A DNA stretch of 64,000 nucleotides from Bog-473 sp963701955 (GTDB lineage Bacteria; Actinomycetota; Acidimicrobiia; Acidimicrobiales; RAAP-2): contig OY969694.1 of assembly GCA_963701955.1 (NCBI GenBank), forward strand, positions 2,790,001-2,854,000, written 5' to 3'. Shown here piece by piece: positions 1 to 11,420 of the stretch. The translations under genes were made by a program, and so were the position numbers. Under the pieces are notes generated by a model that had not been told where the DNA came from, ran no database searches, and saw only the letters and a program-made list of their open reading frames with translations. Position 1 is the first letter of the stretch, and each line of letters opens with the position of its first letter.

Positions 1-1095
1 TGTCCAGCCAGCGGGACCAGTATTCGCGGTACATGGCGCCCTTGCCGCCGCCGAGCGGACCGGCCAGCTCGGTCATGCGTCCAGCCGGTCGGGTCGCGGA
101 ACCACTGGGTCCCCGCGTAGTTGCCGCCGACGCCGGTGGCCTGCTCCATGACGTGGCGGACCAGGCCGGCCGGCGTGTACGCCGCCTTGTCCACGTCCCA
201 CACCAGCGGTGCGTGCATGTTGTTCTGCCAGTGCGCCGTCCGCCGGGCCGGGTCCATGTCGAGCCACTCCTCCAGCTGGCTCCGCAGGTCGAAGTTGAGG
301 TCGGTCCGCGGGCTCAGCGTGAAGATCGTCCCGTCGGCCACGGATTCGGTCTTGACGAGCCGGCGTACCAACGCGGCGTCCTGCACCCGCCGCTTGGAGT
401 CGGCCATCTCCTTGGCGAGCTGGCGCTCCGGGCTGATGGTGAACTCCTCCACCTCGCGCACGGGGTAGAGCTGGCTGACCGAGATCATCGGCACGTTGCT
501 GCTGCCCAGTTGCCCGTAGACGTAGGAGCGGAAGGCGCTGATCTGGATGAGCGGTGATGTCCAGGCCCATCTCGCTGAGCCACACCACGCTGGCGGTCAC
601 GACGGCCGAGAAGCCACGGGCCAGCAGGACGATGCGGGGACGCCGCAGCGTCTGGGGCGAGAGGTCGGGCGCGTGGGCCTGCAGCTCGGCCAGCGCCTCG
701 TCGGCGGTCAAGGGCGTCTGGTGGCGCGACTGGAAACGGGCGTAGTGATCGGCCAGCGACTCGGGCAGCATGCGGCTCGACCATGGCGGCGTACTTGATC
801 GGCCGGCACCTCGGTGTCGAGCGGTCCGCCCGCTCTTGAGCTCGGCCACGACCAGGCGGCCGTCGGCACCGAGCCCCAGCACCGAGATGCGGTCGCGGCC
901 GGCGCCACCGGGCACCGTGGGCAGCCCGTCGAACTCGAAGGTGACGACCTTGACGGCGGGGCCGAGGATGGCCGGGTTCGACAGCACCCACTCCTGCAGA
1001 TCGGCGCGCTGCTCCAGGCCCGCTTCCTCGAGCGAGATCATCTGTGCTGGCATCGCGACGGATCCAGCCACTGTGAACAGCATTTCTTCCGCCAT
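1..1095 (-). CDS. PD-(D/E)XK nuclease-like protein, 3' end outside window, frameshifted
   Basis: The product starts MAEEMLFTVAGSV and runs leftwards off the window edge. Residues about 60-90 contain a segment ending VVAELKSG, preceded by a DRISVLGLG strand. This D...ExK arrangement is typical of the restriction-endonuclease fold (NucS/DUF91-like proteins). Reading the rest needs frame changes near 830, near 550 and again near 100. In the corrected frames the protein continues with SAFRSYVYGQLGSSNVPM and then TGVGGNYAGTQWFRDPTGW towards the edge. Function beyond a nuclease-like fold is not clear; a role in DNA repair or restriction is only a family-level guess. The next gene (amidase) lies about 300 bases away with nothing recognisable in between. 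Confidence 0.5.
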
Positions 1096-1395
1096 TTCTC
1101 AGGACAGGGTAGGACAAACGGTTGTTTTTCCGCAGGTACCGAAAGTCACACGAGAATGTCAACAGAACAACAAAACTGGTGGCCAGGCCCGTGCCGGGCG
1201 GCACGGCCGACGGTGGCGCGCACGGCCGTTCCGGTGCCGTCGGCGGCGAGCCGTCGCGCCCCGCCCGGACGACGGTGCAGCACGCGACTCACCGTCGACG
1301 AGCCGCGATGTGCCTGGAGATCGCCGGACATGCAAACGATGTGATTGGCAGGCCGAATTGCCGCTGCAAACGTGGTGCAACCGGGCCGCCGGCGA

Positions 1396-2830
1396 TCAGA
1401 CCGGCGCGCCCGGCGCCACCAGCGGCCACGGCCGCTCGAGCTCGACCACGCGGGCCAGGTCGAGCAGCAGTTGCTCGGCGTGCCGGCGGCCGATGATCTG
1501 CATCGAGACGGGGAGCCCGTCGACCAGGCCGACCGGGATGGCGACGGCCGGGTGCCCGGTGGTGTTGGCCGGGATCGTCAACGCGCCGTTGTTCCCGACC
1601 GCCGCCTCGAACCCGTGCTCGGCGATGAGGTCGACGCCGTCGATCGTCGTCGGCATCGGGCCCTGGGCACCGAACGCCACGTCGGGGTTGGTGGCGCAGA
1701 TGATGAAGTCGACCTGCTCGAAGATCTCGGCCATCTGCACAATGATCTGGCGCCGGAACGCCTCGATGTTCTTCGCCGTGTCCACGTTGAAGTGGTTGGT
1801 GGCGATGTTGGTCGCCAGCATGATCTCGGGGGTGAGCTCGGACTCGCAGCCGGGGTAGAGGTCGCCCAGGCCGACGAGCAGGCTCGCCGTCCCGGCCAAT
1901 GCCCACTCCAAGCCGCCCCGGGGCAGCGCGAACGGCAGGTCGACCCGCTCGAGCCCGGCGTCCTTGATCAGCAGGTCGGCCGCTTCGTCGACCTTATCCC
2001 GCACGCCGCCCGCGACGATGGCCGCACCGAGGTCGACCGAGACGGCCACCCGCTGCCCGGCCAAGTCCTGCTGGCCGAGTCCGGCTTCCCAGCCCCCGAC
2101 CCGCGGCAGGGAGAAGGGGTCGTACTCGTCGGCGCCGTTGCAGGCGTCGAACCAGCGGGCCGTGTCGCGCACCGAGCGCGAGAGGCACCCGAGGACCGCG
2201 GTCAGCGGCTCGATCTCGGTCTTCGGTCCCTTCGGGATGCGGCCGAAGGTCGACTTCAACCCGAAGAGGCCGGTGAAGCCCGGCGGGAATGCGGATGGAG
2301 CCCCCGCCGTCGCCCCCCGTGCAGAGCGGGAGCAGACCGCCCGAGACCGAGGCGGCCGAGCCCCCGGACGAGCCGCCGGGCGTCCGCTCCCGGTCGTAGG
2401 GGTTCGACGTGGCGCCGTGCAGGCGGGTGTAGGTGCAGTTGATCCCGCCGAACTCCGACGCCGTGGTCTGCCCGACCAGCACGGCGCCGGCCTCGCGCAG
2501 CCGGGCCGTCATCGTCCCGTCGTACGCAGAGGTGCGGTCCTTGAAGACGAGCGAGGCCTCGGTGAGCGGCCAGCCCTCGACCGGGTCGAGCTCCTTGACG
2601 CCGATGGGGACGCCGCCGAAGGGAAGGCTCACGTCGGCCCGGGCGGCCGTGTCCCGGGCCCGTTCCTCGTCCACGAAGCACACCGCGTTGAGCTGCGAGT
2701 CGGCGATGGCTGCCAGCGACCCCTCGAGTGCCTCGGTGGGCGAAATCGTCCCGGCCCGGTAGGCGTCGACGAGGGAGCAGGCGTCTCCCATCCACGGTTC
2801 TGTCATGGATGGGAGAACTGCGGCCGGCAT
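1396..2830 (-). CDS. Amidase signature family hydrolase, frameshifted
   Basis: This is an amidase-signature enzyme that would hydrolyse a C-N amide bond. The Ser-cisSer-Lys triad is visible: Lys in GVPIGVKELDP, the glycine/serine-rich GGSSGGSAASVSGG and the nucleophile region GGDGGGSIRIPAG. The frame breaks near 2280, just after the nucleophile loop, and resumes with KSTFGRIPKGPK. The C-terminal half carries INGLPVSM-like sequence (DGLPVSMQIIGRR), typical of the family. With the frame joined the length is about 478 residues, normal for the family. The start at 2830 has a GGAAGAG ribosome site 4-5 bases upstream; an ATG at 2806 is an alternative. The substrate cannot be told from the sequence. 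It is transcribed in the same direction as the downstream nuclease-like gene. Confidence 0.8.
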
Positions 2831-2895
2831 CGACTCTTCCGAAGTCCGCGTTGACGAAGGTTGCTCCTGCCCATGAGCCGTATTCCTAGCCCGTC

Positions 2896-3752
2896 CTACT
2901 CCGTCGTGCGCTTCTTGAAGAAGTGCGCCGCCAGCGGTGCGGCCACCGCCAGGATCGCCACCGACCAGATCAGCGCGGCCTCGACCGGATGCTGCATCGG
3001 CCAGGCCTGCACCATGGCGGACGGGTTCGGATTGCCCCACAGGTCGCGGGTGCCCGCCACGACGGCGCTCACCGGATTCCAGTTCGCCACGACCTGCAGC
3101 CAGCCGGGCATGTGCTGCGTCGGCACGAACGCGTTGGACACGAACGTCAGCGGGAACAGAACGATGAAGCCGAACGAGGCGGCCGACTCGGGGCTCTTGG
3201 AGTTCAGCCCGACACATGCCGACACCCACGACACCGCATAGGCGAAGAACAACAACAGGCGAACCCACCGACCACGGAGATGGCGAGGAACCCGGGCCGC
3301 CAGCCGACGACGAGACCGGTCACGGCGACGATTGCGGCACACACCACGGACGTCAGGAAGTCGGCCGCGGAGCGCCCGACCAGCACGGCAGAGCGCCACA
3401 TCGGCAGCGTGCGGAAGCGGTCGATCATGCCCTCGTGCAGGTCGGTGCTGAGACCGACCGCCGTGCCCATGGTCGAGGTCGTCAGGTTGAGCGCCAGGAT
3501 GCCGGCGAGCAGGAAATCGACGTAGCTCCCACCGCCCGGGATCGGGATGGCGCCGCCGAAGATGTAGACGAACAGCACCGTGAACAGCAGCGGCTGGATC
3601 GTGACGTCCGAGAGCTGCATGGGCTCCCGGGAAATGTGGACGATGTTGCGCCGCGTCATGGCCCAGATGTCGGCCAGGGAACCGAGCGCGTTCCCGCCCG
3701 CGTGCGGCCGGTCGAAGCCGGTTGCGGACGGCGTCAACGTGGTGGTTGTCAT
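2896..3752 (-). CDS. ABC-2 type exporter permease (DrrB-like), frameshifted
   Basis: Membrane subunit of a DrrAB-type exporter. It starts MTTTTLTPSATGF at 3752. After a cytoplasmic N-terminus with SREPMQLSDVTIQPLLFT come about six hydrophobic segments, including VLFVYIFGGAIP and, after a frame change near 3260, LLLFFAYAVSWVSACVGL and FGFIVLFPLTFVSNAFVP, ending HFFKKRTTE. The segment FVPTQHMPGWLQVVANWNPVS is typical of ABC2-type permeases. Its start codon overlaps the TGA of the ATPase gene (ATGA), so the two are very likely translationally coupled. A TetR regulator and repeated operators upstream of the ATPase suggest control by an inducing drug or metabolite. The exported compound is unknown. 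Confidence 0.8.
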
Positions 3753-4824
3753 GCGCGCACTCCTTCCAGTTCGTGACGGCCTTCGCCGGATCCGACGGGG
3801 CCGGCGGGACCGAGCGGGACCGGCGGCCCCGTCGCCCGGCCGCTGCCCGTCGACGTCATCGGCGCCGGCGCCTTCTTCTTCGATGTGGCCGCCCGTGAGC
3901 GAGAAGAACACGTCGTCGAGCGACGGCTGCCGTACCTCGATGTTGTCCACCAGCACCCCCGCGTCGTCGAGCGCTCGAACGACCAGGGTCGCCAAGCCCG
4001 TCGATGAGTCCACGCCTGCGGTCAGCCGCCGCCCGTCGTCGCTCACGGACACGGGGCCCGACACCAGCGGCGCCATCGCGCCGACCGCGGATCGCGTGCG
4101 GCTCGGCCAGCGTCACCTCGAGGCGGGCGCCACGGCTCGCCTCCTTCAGTTCCTGCGGCGTCCCCTCGGCGATCACCCGGCCGTGGTCCACGACCACGAT
4201 GTCGTGGGCCAGCTCGTCGGCCTCCTCGAGGTACTGCGTCGTCAGCAGCACCGTGACGCCCTCGCCGAGCAGTTCCCGGATGGCCTCCCAGACCCGCTGC
4301 CGGCTCGTCGGGTCCAACCCGGTCGTGGGCTCGTCGAGGAACAGCACGGGCGGCCGCGTCATGAGCGAGCCGGCCAGGTCCAGCCGCCGGCGCATGCCCC
4401 CCGAGTAGCCCTTGACGACGCGGTCGGCGGCGTCGGTCAGCTCGAACTGCGCCAGCAGCTCCTTCGCCCGGGCCCGGGAGTCGGCTCGGCCCAGGTCGGA
4501 CAGCTCGCCGATCAGGACCAGGTTCTGGCGGCCCGTCAGCAGGGGGTCGAGCGTCGCGTCCTGGGCGGCGACGCCGATGTGGCGTCGCACCTCGGCCGGG
4601 TGCCTCAGCACGTCGATCCCCGCGACCGTCGCCGACCCCGAGTCCGGCCGTGCCAGCGTCGTCAGCACGCGCACGGCCGTCGTCTTGCCGGCGCCGTTCG
4701 GCCCCAGCAGTCCGAGGATCGTGCCGGCGGGGACGGCGATGTCGACGCCGGCCAGCGCCTGGGTCTCGCCGTAGCGCTTCGTCAGCCCTTCCGCCTGGAT
4801 CATGAGATCAGTAGCCATAGACAT
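3749..4824 (-). CDS. ABC exporter ATPase (DrrA-like), frameshifted
   Basis: ATP-binding subunit of the exporter. Walker A is GLLGPNGAGKTT, the signature motif is KGYSGGMRRRLDLA and Walker B is PPVLFLDEPTTGLDP, followed by the H-loop variant LLTTQYLEEAD (Gln instead of His, common in DrrA). The C-terminal DrrA domain continues after a frame change near 4080 (LVSGPVSVSDDGRRLTAG, then NIEVRQPSLDDVFFSLTG). A second frame change near 3870 restores an ending HELEGVRA whose TGA overlaps the permease ATG; without it the frame reads straight into the permease. The first two possible ATGs are at 4824 and 4818, the second with AAGGA six bases ahead. The repeats at 4827-4897 lie directly upstream, so TetR repression is likely. 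Confidence 0.85.
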
Positions 4825-4826
4825 CC

Positions 4827-4897
4827 TTACCGGTCGTTAAGTAAACTTTGGTCCCAGGGGCATGGTAAGTCGGACTACTTACCTGTCGTCAAGTAGA
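4827..4897. promoter_or_regulatory. Candidate TetR operators between exporter and TetR gene
   Basis: Two near-identical 19-base elements, TTACCGGTCGTTAAGTAAA at 4827 and TTACCTGTCGTCAAGTAGA at 4879, lie about 52 bases apart. Between and overlapping the second is a perfect inverted repeat, GGTAAGT at 4864-4870 and ACTTACC at 4877-4883. The first element touches the ATPase start codon. The arrangement (repeated TTAC...GTAA half-sites between divergent exporter and tetR genes) is what an autoregulated TetR control region looks like; binding is inferred. Confidence 0.55.
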
Positions 4898-5094
4898 ATT
4901 CGGGCAGTGCATCCGGGTAAGGTGCGAAACGAGATGGCCGAGTCACATGACACCGCAGAGCCAGGACACGTGACACAGACAGGCCGGCGAGCTCAGGCAG
5001 GCGGACGCCATCGGAGAGCTGGAGGCCGTGATCGGCGAGGAGCCGGCCATCGGGCCGCTCGTCGACGACCGAAGTCCAGCGTCGGAGCATACCT

Positions 5095-5692
5095 GTGGCC
5101 TCCACCGACACCCGACAGCGCATCCTCAGTGTGGCGCTCGACCTCTTCACCGAGCAGGGCTACGACGGCACCAGCCTGCGGCAGATCGCCGAGCAGCTGG
5201 GCGTCACCAAGGCGGCCCTCTACTACCACTTCGAATCCAAAGAGGACATCCTCATGGCGCTGCACATGCGCATCCACGACTTCGGTCGGGACGCCCTGAT
5301 GCGGATCGGGGAGGAGCCGGTCACGCTGGCCCTGTGGGAGGAGCTGCTCGACCAGATCGTCGGCGAGATGCTGGCCCAGCGCAAGCTCTTCCTCATGCAC
5401 GAGCGCAACCAGGCCGTGATGGAGAAGCTGCACCGCGAGGACCACGACGCCGAGCACGAGGACATCCAGAACCAGTTCCGCCGGGTTCTGGGGGACGAGC
5501 GGGTGCCGGTGCGGGACCGGGTGCGCATGGCGGCGTCCTTCGGCGTCGTCTTCTCGAGCCTCTTCCTGGGCGACGACTCGTTCGACGTCGACGACCAAGG
5601 AGGAATTGGAGGACATGCTCCGCGAGATCCTCCACGACGTCCTGCCGGATGACGGGACTGGTCCGGCCGGGCAAAAGGCCAGCCCAGCATGA
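5095..5692 (+). CDS. TetR family transcriptional regulator, frameshifted near end
   Basis: The N-terminal helix-turn-helix is complete: TRQRILSVALDLFTEQGYDG followed by TSLRQIAEQLGVTKAALYYH, a textbook TetR DNA-binding domain. The ligand domain follows (residues about 60-195). The frame breaks near 5600; the corrected tail reads EELEDMLREILHDVLPDDG and stops at 5692. The start is a GTG at 5095 with GGAG seven bases upstream. It sits divergently from the DrrAB-type exporter and probably represses it, with the operators at 4827-4897. About 200 bases upstream on this strand is a short open stretch beginning near 4934 that I could not assign. Confidence 0.85.
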
Positions 5693-5701
5693 CTACAGTT
5701 C

Positions 5702-6549
5702 GTGCCGGTGACTGACACTCCTGCAGACACGGCCACTGCCGAGGCCACTCCCGCTGAGACGCCGCACGAGCACCCCTTCACGATCGCCATCGACGTCGGC
5801 GGCACCGGGCTCAAGGCCGACGTCCTCGACAAGGACGGGCAGCCCGTGGCGGCGCGGGTGCGGGTGCCCACCACCTACCCGATGCCGCCCGACCTCTTGG
5901 TGTCCACGCTGACCAAGCTGGTGGCCAAGCTGCCCGAGGGGGACCGCGTGTCGTGTGGCTTCCCCGGCATGGTCCGCCAGGGGCACGTCCTCAGTGCGCC
6001 GCACTTCGTGTGCGACGAAGGGCCCGGGCTCCAAGACCGATCCCAAGCTGCGTGACGGCCTGGTCGGACTTCGACCTGGCCGGCGCACTCGAGAAGTCGA
6101 TCGGCAAGCCGTGCCGCGTCGCCAACGACGCCGACGTCCAGGGCGCGGCCGTCGTGCAGGGGCAACGGGCTTCGAGGTGGTGATCACGCTCGGGACCGGG
6201 TTCGGGACGGCCTTCTTCATGGACGGCAGCCTGATGCCGCACCTCGAGTTCGCCCACCTGGAGTTCCGCAAGGGTGAGACGTTCAACGAGCAGATCGGCG
6301 AGGCGGCGCGCAAGAAGGTCGGCGACGAGCGGTGGAACAAGCGGGTGCGCAAGGCCATCGCCTATCTCGACGCGCTCTCCTTCTTCGACCATCTCTACAT
6401 CGGCGGAGGCAACGGACCCCGGGTCAACCGGCGCGACCTCGGCGAGGTGCTCGAGCGCATCACGGTGGTGGACAACAAGGCGGGCATCCTCGGCGGGATC
6501 AAGCTCTGGGACGCGCACCACGTCGGTGTCGAAGGGGGATCGACAATGA
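5702..6549 (+). CDS. ROK family sugar kinase (polyphosphate glucokinase-like), frameshifted
   Basis: The phosphate-1 ATP-binding motif is FTIAIDVGGTGLKADVLD, and the second is VVITLGTGFGTAFFMDGS, both characteristic of ROK kinases; NDADVQGAAVVQG carries the catalytic aspartate region. The later part, EFAHLEFRKGETFNEQIGE, and the ending DNKAGILGGIKLWD resemble actinobacterial polyphosphate/ATP glucokinases. Frame changes are needed near 6030 and 6170. A third, in a run of five G near 6533, would let the gene end in DRQ-stop, with its TGA overlapping the ATG of the P450 gene. Without that correction the frame reads into the P450. The substrate is presumably glucose or a relative. Confidence 0.75.
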
Positions 6550-7750
6550 CCGCTGTCGACACCGAGCCACTGGCCTGGGACCCGCTCGACGAGAAGTACA
6601 AGGGCGACCCGCACGCCATCTGGCGAGCGCCTGCGCGACGAGCAGCCGCTCTATTACAACGAGCAGTCGACTTCTACGCCGTGAGCCGCTTCGCCGACGT
6701 CGACGCCTTCAGCCGCGACCCCAAGACGTTCATCTCGTCGCACGGCACGGTGCATGGAGATGATCACGGCGGACCCGATCGACATGCAGATGATGATCTT
6801 CATGGACCCGCCGGAGCACACCCGCTACCGGCGGCTGGTGTCCAAGACCTTCACGCCGCGCCGCATGAAGCTGCTCGAAGACGACATCCGCGCCCTGTGC
6901 GTCAACCTGCTCGACGGCCTCGTCGGCCGCAGCTCGTTCGACTACGTGCAGGACTTCGGCGCCCGCGTCCCGGCCTACGTGATCGCCGCGCTGCTCGGCG
7001 TGCCGCCCGAGGACCGCGACATGGTCCGGGGCTGGATCGACGAGTCGTTCCATCTCGATCCCGAGACCGGCATGTCGAACGACATCTCGATGGCGGCCAT
7101 GTTCAAGTTCATGGAGTACCTGGGCGAGACGCTGACCGATCGCCAGACCAACCCGCGCGACGACATGTTCACGGACCTGGTGAACATGGAGATCACCGAG
7201 GACGACGGCGTGCCCCGCCGGCTGACGCTCGAGCAGGCCGTCAACTTCGCCGCACTCATCGGCAGCGCCGGCACCGAGACGGTGGCCCGCATGCTCGGCT
7301 GGGCCGCCCTGGCACTCGACGACAACCCGGACCAGCGGGCCGAGCTGGTGGCCGACCCGAGCCTGATCCCGAACTGCCGTCGAGGAGGTCCTGCGCTACG
7401 AGGCGCCGTCGCCGGTGCAGAGCCGCTGGTGCACCGAGGACGTCGAGGTGCACGGGGGCAAGATCCCGGCGCGGTCGAAGGTCGTCATGATCACCGGATC
7501 GGCCGGCCGGGACGAGCGGGCCTACCCGGACGCCGACCGCTTCGACATCCACCGGAAGTTCGACCACCACCTGTCCTTCGGCTACGGCATCCACTTCTGC
7601 CTGGGCGCGGCGCTGGCCCGGACCGAGGGGCGGATCGCCCTCGAGGAGACCTTCAAGCGCTTCCCCGAATGGTCGGTGGACATGGCCGGGGCCGTGCCGC
7701 TCTACACGAGCACGGTCCGGGGCTACACGAAGCTGCCGATCAGCGTCTGA
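6546..7750 (+). CDS. Cytochrome P450, frameshifted
   Basis: A haem-thiolate monooxygenase of the bacterial soluble class. The haem-binding loop is FGYGIHFCLGAALARTEG with its cysteine ligand. The I-helix oxygen-activation motif is ALIGSAGTETVAR, and the ExxR of the K-helix appears as EEVLRYE after a frame change near 7378. The N-terminus (MTAVDTEPLAWDPLDEKYKG, GDPHAIW) needs further frame changes near 6630 and in 6690-6760; MDPPEHTRYRRLVSKTFTP then follows. Corrected length is about 400 residues, normal for the family. It needs ferredoxin and reductase partners that are not adjacent. Its start overlaps the ROK kinase stop. The substrate is unknown. Confidence 0.88.
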
Positions 7751-7811
7751 CCTGGTCGGGGGCGCCTCGGGGGCCCGGCCAAGGCTCCGGTACACTGTCC
7801 TGTCTCACCCA

Positions 7812-7885
7812 GCGCTCGTAGCTCAACGGACTAGAGCATCTGACTACGGATCAGAAGGTTGGGGGTTCGAATCCCTCCGAGCGCG
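7812..7885 (+). tRNA. tRNA-Arg (anticodon ACG)
   Basis: A full cloverleaf can be drawn. Acceptor GCGCTCG (7812-7818) pairs with CGAGCGC (7878-7884), with discriminator G at 7885. The D-stem is GCTC/GAGC, the anticodon stem TCTGA/TCAGA with loop CTACGGA (anticodon ACG at 7846-7848), and the T-arm is GGGGG-TTCGAAT-CCCTC. CCA is not encoded. ACG (read as ICG) is the usual tRNA for CGN arginine codons in bacteria. Confidence 0.95.
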
Positions 7886-7933
7886 AACACCCACTCAAGC
7901 CCCCGTCCCTGGATCGGGTTGGTCAGGATCGTC

Positions 7934-9183
7934 TCAGTGGGTGGTCGGCAACGTCCCCGCCTTCACCAGCGGAGCGCAGGTCGTGGTGCCGCCGTGGAGG
8001 GCGACGAACTTGCCGTTCTTGACGCCCATCTCGAAGAAGCAGCTGTTGTTTGCCGGCTGCCCCTTGACGAAGTGCAGAGCGGGTGACAATCCGCCGAGCG
8101 TCTCGCCTGCAGGGAGCCCGTAGAGGCCCTTGAGGATCTCTGCCGAGGTCAGTGGAGCGGTGCTCGAGGCGCCGGCGGCTTTGACTGCTTCCTGCATGAG
8201 AGCGCCGTCCGACCAGGATTGCAGCACGACTCTCGCCGAAGTTGGGCCCGCTGGGCACCTGCGGCGCGTACTTGTCCAGCGCCGCATACATCGTCGACGT
8301 CGCGGAGTTGTGGAGGAACCACAGGTTGTCCGACTGCGTGTCGATGTTGCCGTTGAACGCCGGAATCTTGAGCCATGCGGCCGCGACCGTGCCGTCGCTC
8401 GAGAGCTGGCGCGGCGTGTAGCCCTGCGCTGCGCAGTCCGAGACGACGTGCTCGACGACCGAGGAGGCGTCGCCCACCGTCATAGCGGTGGCACCGGATT
8501 GCTTGGCCGCCAGGCACTGGGCCGTGTAGTTCGGGGCGGCGAACCCGATGCTCGACGTGTAGACGTACTTGATTCCGTAGTGCGGCTGCCACCTGCTCGC
8601 CCTGGTGGACCGACTCGGCGCAGATGGCGACTTCCACGCAGTAGACAGCGGCCATCTTCTTGACTCCAGCTGCCTTGGCGATGATGGCACCCACTGAATT
8701 CGTGTAGTTGAACGTGGCTCCGGCTGGGAAGAAGTCGGAATTCTTGTAGCCCGAGTCACTCTCCTGGCCGCCGAGCACGGGCACGTGTGCCGCCTGGACG
8801 CTGGAGGCGAACGACGGATCTTCGTCGCTGTTGTCGAAGATCGCGACCGCATGATCCTGGTTGATGGCCGTCTCGGCATTGGTCAAGGCCTTGGCCGCGC
8901 TGTACCCGTCGTCGAGGATGACCAGGTGCACCTGGTGACCTGCCAGCCCGCCGTGGCTGTTGACCCACGAAGCCCAGGCCTGCATGGTGTCGGAGGTCTG
9001 GCTGATCGTCGAGGCCTCGGGTCCGGTGCAACTGCAGAGGTCGGCGATCGTGACCGTGCTCGCCGAGCTGGCTGCACCCGCCGGCGCGGCAGGCATCACG
9101 GCGACGCTCACCGCACCCGCGCTGGCAAGTGAACCAATCGCCAATGCCGCCACAGTCTTCTTCACACGTACGAACACGTGCAC
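7934..9183 (-). CDS. Branched-chain amino acid-type ABC transporter substrate-binding protein, frameshifted
   Basis: The N-terminus has a signal peptide (VKKTVAALAIGSLASAGAVS, then APAGAASS). The mature protein follows the periplasmic-binding type I fold: TIADLCSCTGPEAS, NSHGGLAGHQVHLVILDDGY and VPVLGGQESDSGYKN match LivK-like family blocks. Frame changes are needed near 8590 and 8240; the final segment EILKGLYGLPAGETLGGLSP is also typical of this family. It is divergent from the LivHMGF genes, with a shared 215-base promoter region (9184-9398), so it is very likely the binding protein of that importer. The ligand is not predictable; neighbouring oxidative genes hint at an aromatic or other organic acid. 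Confidence 0.8.
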
Positions 9184-9398
9184 CCCCTTGGGCCCCCCGG
9201 CCCACTCAAACGGCGTCTCGCAACACCGTCCCCCATGTGTCCCCCACGCGGTGACCCGAGCAGGTACTCACCTATCGCTTTCCCGGACTATACCGACCCC
9301 TTAGTGTCCTGTGTTGGCACATCAACCTCGTCACGGAGGGCGTGAGCATGGCCATGGGGGCGTGGGCAGGGGCATCCGCAAGGCAGGTGAGCTGAGCG

Positions 9399-11300
9399 AT
9401 GCAGGACTTCCTGCCGTTCATCGTCATCGGCATCGCCACCGGTGCCGTCTACGGGCTCGCGGGCGTCGGGCTCGTGCTCGCCTACAAGACATCGGGCATC
9501 TTCAACCTTGCCTACGGCGCCATCGCCGCGCTCACCGTCTTCGTCTTCTACTGGCTGCACGACGAGCACGGATGGCCGTGGGGTCTGGCTGCCGCCGTGT
9601 GCGTCCTCGTCATCGGACCGGCCGAGGGGCTGCTCATGGAGCTGCTCGGCCGGGCACTCGAACGGGTGGGCGCCACCCTGAAGGTGGTCGCTACCGTCGG
9701 CCTCCTGCTCATCGTCCTGGGTGTCGGCGAGCTCTGGTACGGGAACAACGAGGTGAACTTCCCACCGTTCCTTCCCACGTCGACCGTGCCGATTCTGGGC
9801 GTGAACGTCGGGTGGGACCAGATCACCGTCACGATCATCTCCGCTCATCGCCACGGCGGTCCTCTACTGGTTCTTCCGCTCCGTGCGCATGGGCTACGCC
9901 ATGCGCGGCGTCGTCGACAACCCCGACCTCCTGTCGATGACGGGCGAGAACCCCATACGCGTGCGGCGCTGGGCCTGGATCATCTCCATGACGTTCTGCT
10001 CCATGGCCGGTCTGCTGCTGGCGCCCGGGCTCAGCCTGAACGCCGTCATCATCTCGACCCTCGTCGTCTACGCCTTTGGGGCTGCGGCGATCGGCGGCTT
10101 CTCGAGCCTGCCGCTCACGTTCCTCGGTGGGCTGCTCGTCGGCATCGCCGGGTCTCTGGCCACCAAGTACTCGGGCTCGATCACGCTGGCTGAGCGGCCT
10201 GCCGCCGGCTATCCCGTTCATCGTCCTCTTCGTCGCCCTCTGCGTCACGCCCAAGGCGAAGCTGGCGGAGCGCCGGGTCGTGACCACGCTCCCGGTCAGG
10301 AAGTCCTGGTACGCGCCGTGGCGGGTCCGGGGCGTCACGTTCGCGGTCGGACTCGTCGTCCTGTGCCTGATCCCGAACCTGGTGGGCGACCATCTGGCCA
10401 TCTGGGCCAGCTTCCTGGCCGACGCCATCCTGTTGCTGTCGCTTGGCCTCCTCGTGCGCGTCTCGGGACAGATCTCGCTCTGCCACCTCGCGTTCGCGGC
10501 AGTCGGCGCGGCCTCCTTCGCGCACTTCACCGACAGCTACCACCTGCCGTGGCTCCTCGCCCTGCTGCTGCGCCATGCTCGTCGCCGTGCCCGGTGGGAG
10601 CGATCGTGGCGATCCCGGCCATCCGGCTGTCGGGCCTGTTCCTCGCCCTGGCCACGCTGGGCTTCGGGATCCTGCTGCAGTACCTCTTCTACTCGACGAA
10701 CCTCATGTTCGGGCTGACGACGTCGGGGATCCCGGCGCCACGACCGGACGTCAGCGTCTTCGGCCTGTCGCTCGCGTCGGACAAGGGCTTCTACTACGTG
10801 CTGCTGATCGCGGCGGTGCTCAGCACTGCCGTCATCATGGTGATTCAGCGCAGCCGCATGGGTCGCCTCCTGGGCGCGCTGGCGGACTCGCCGCTGGCGC
10901 TCGAGACGCAGGGCGCCACGACCAATGTGGTCAAGGTCCTCGTCTTCTGCATCTCGGCAGCGTTCGCAAGCCTCGCCGGCGCACTGATCGCCGTCGAGTT
11001 CCACTACGCGGTCGGTGCCAACTACGACCCGTTCCTGTCGCTCGTCTACGTGGCGTTGGTCGTCATCGCCATCGGCGGGGAGCCGTGGTACGCGCTGCAT
11101 CGCCGCGCTCGGCGTGTCGATCATTCCCGGGTACTTCACCTCGAACAACGTCACCACCTACCTCCAGATCTTCTTCGGCGTGATGGCGGCGGCATATGCC
11201 GTCTTCGCAGAGCAGGACGGCGACCGTGCCGCTGCGGGTCCGCCAGTTCCTCGACCGTCTGGGTGGCCGCCAGCCGGAGCAAGCGGTGACGGCAGGAGCA
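9399..11300 (+). CDS. Fused LivH-LivM type ABC transporter permease, frameshifted
   Basis: The first half is LivH-like (MQDFLPFIVIGIATGAVYGL, LVLAYKTSGIFNLAYGAIAA; later PLTFLGGLLVGIAGSLATKY) and the second LivM-like (LLVRVSGQISLCHLAFAAVG, IRLSGLFLALATLGFGILLQ). No stop separates the halves in the linking frame (KAKLAERRVVTTLPVRKSWY), so I read one fused permease with about 14-16 membrane segments. Frame changes occur near 9842, 10195, 10590 and 11100. The C-terminal tail after FFGVMAAAYAVFAEQ is open into the following ATPase domain, so LivG may also be fused. The end coordinate is therefore approximate. Confidence 0.75.
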
Positions 11301-11420
11301 GGTGCGGACGCGCCGTGGCGGAGGCCGCCGCAGCCGAAGAGGAGGCCGCCCGCCTGGACAGCGGCCTTGCCGCCGCGTCGCGGTCGCAGCGAACGAGGCT
11401 GCGGCAGTCGAGCCCGGGCA

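Noticed and set aside
73..1095. A complete 340-residue protein on the minus strand
   Set aside because: Only the first part is in the true frame; the Arg/Gly-rich tail is an out-of-frame reading. The real gene continues in other frames past the window edge.
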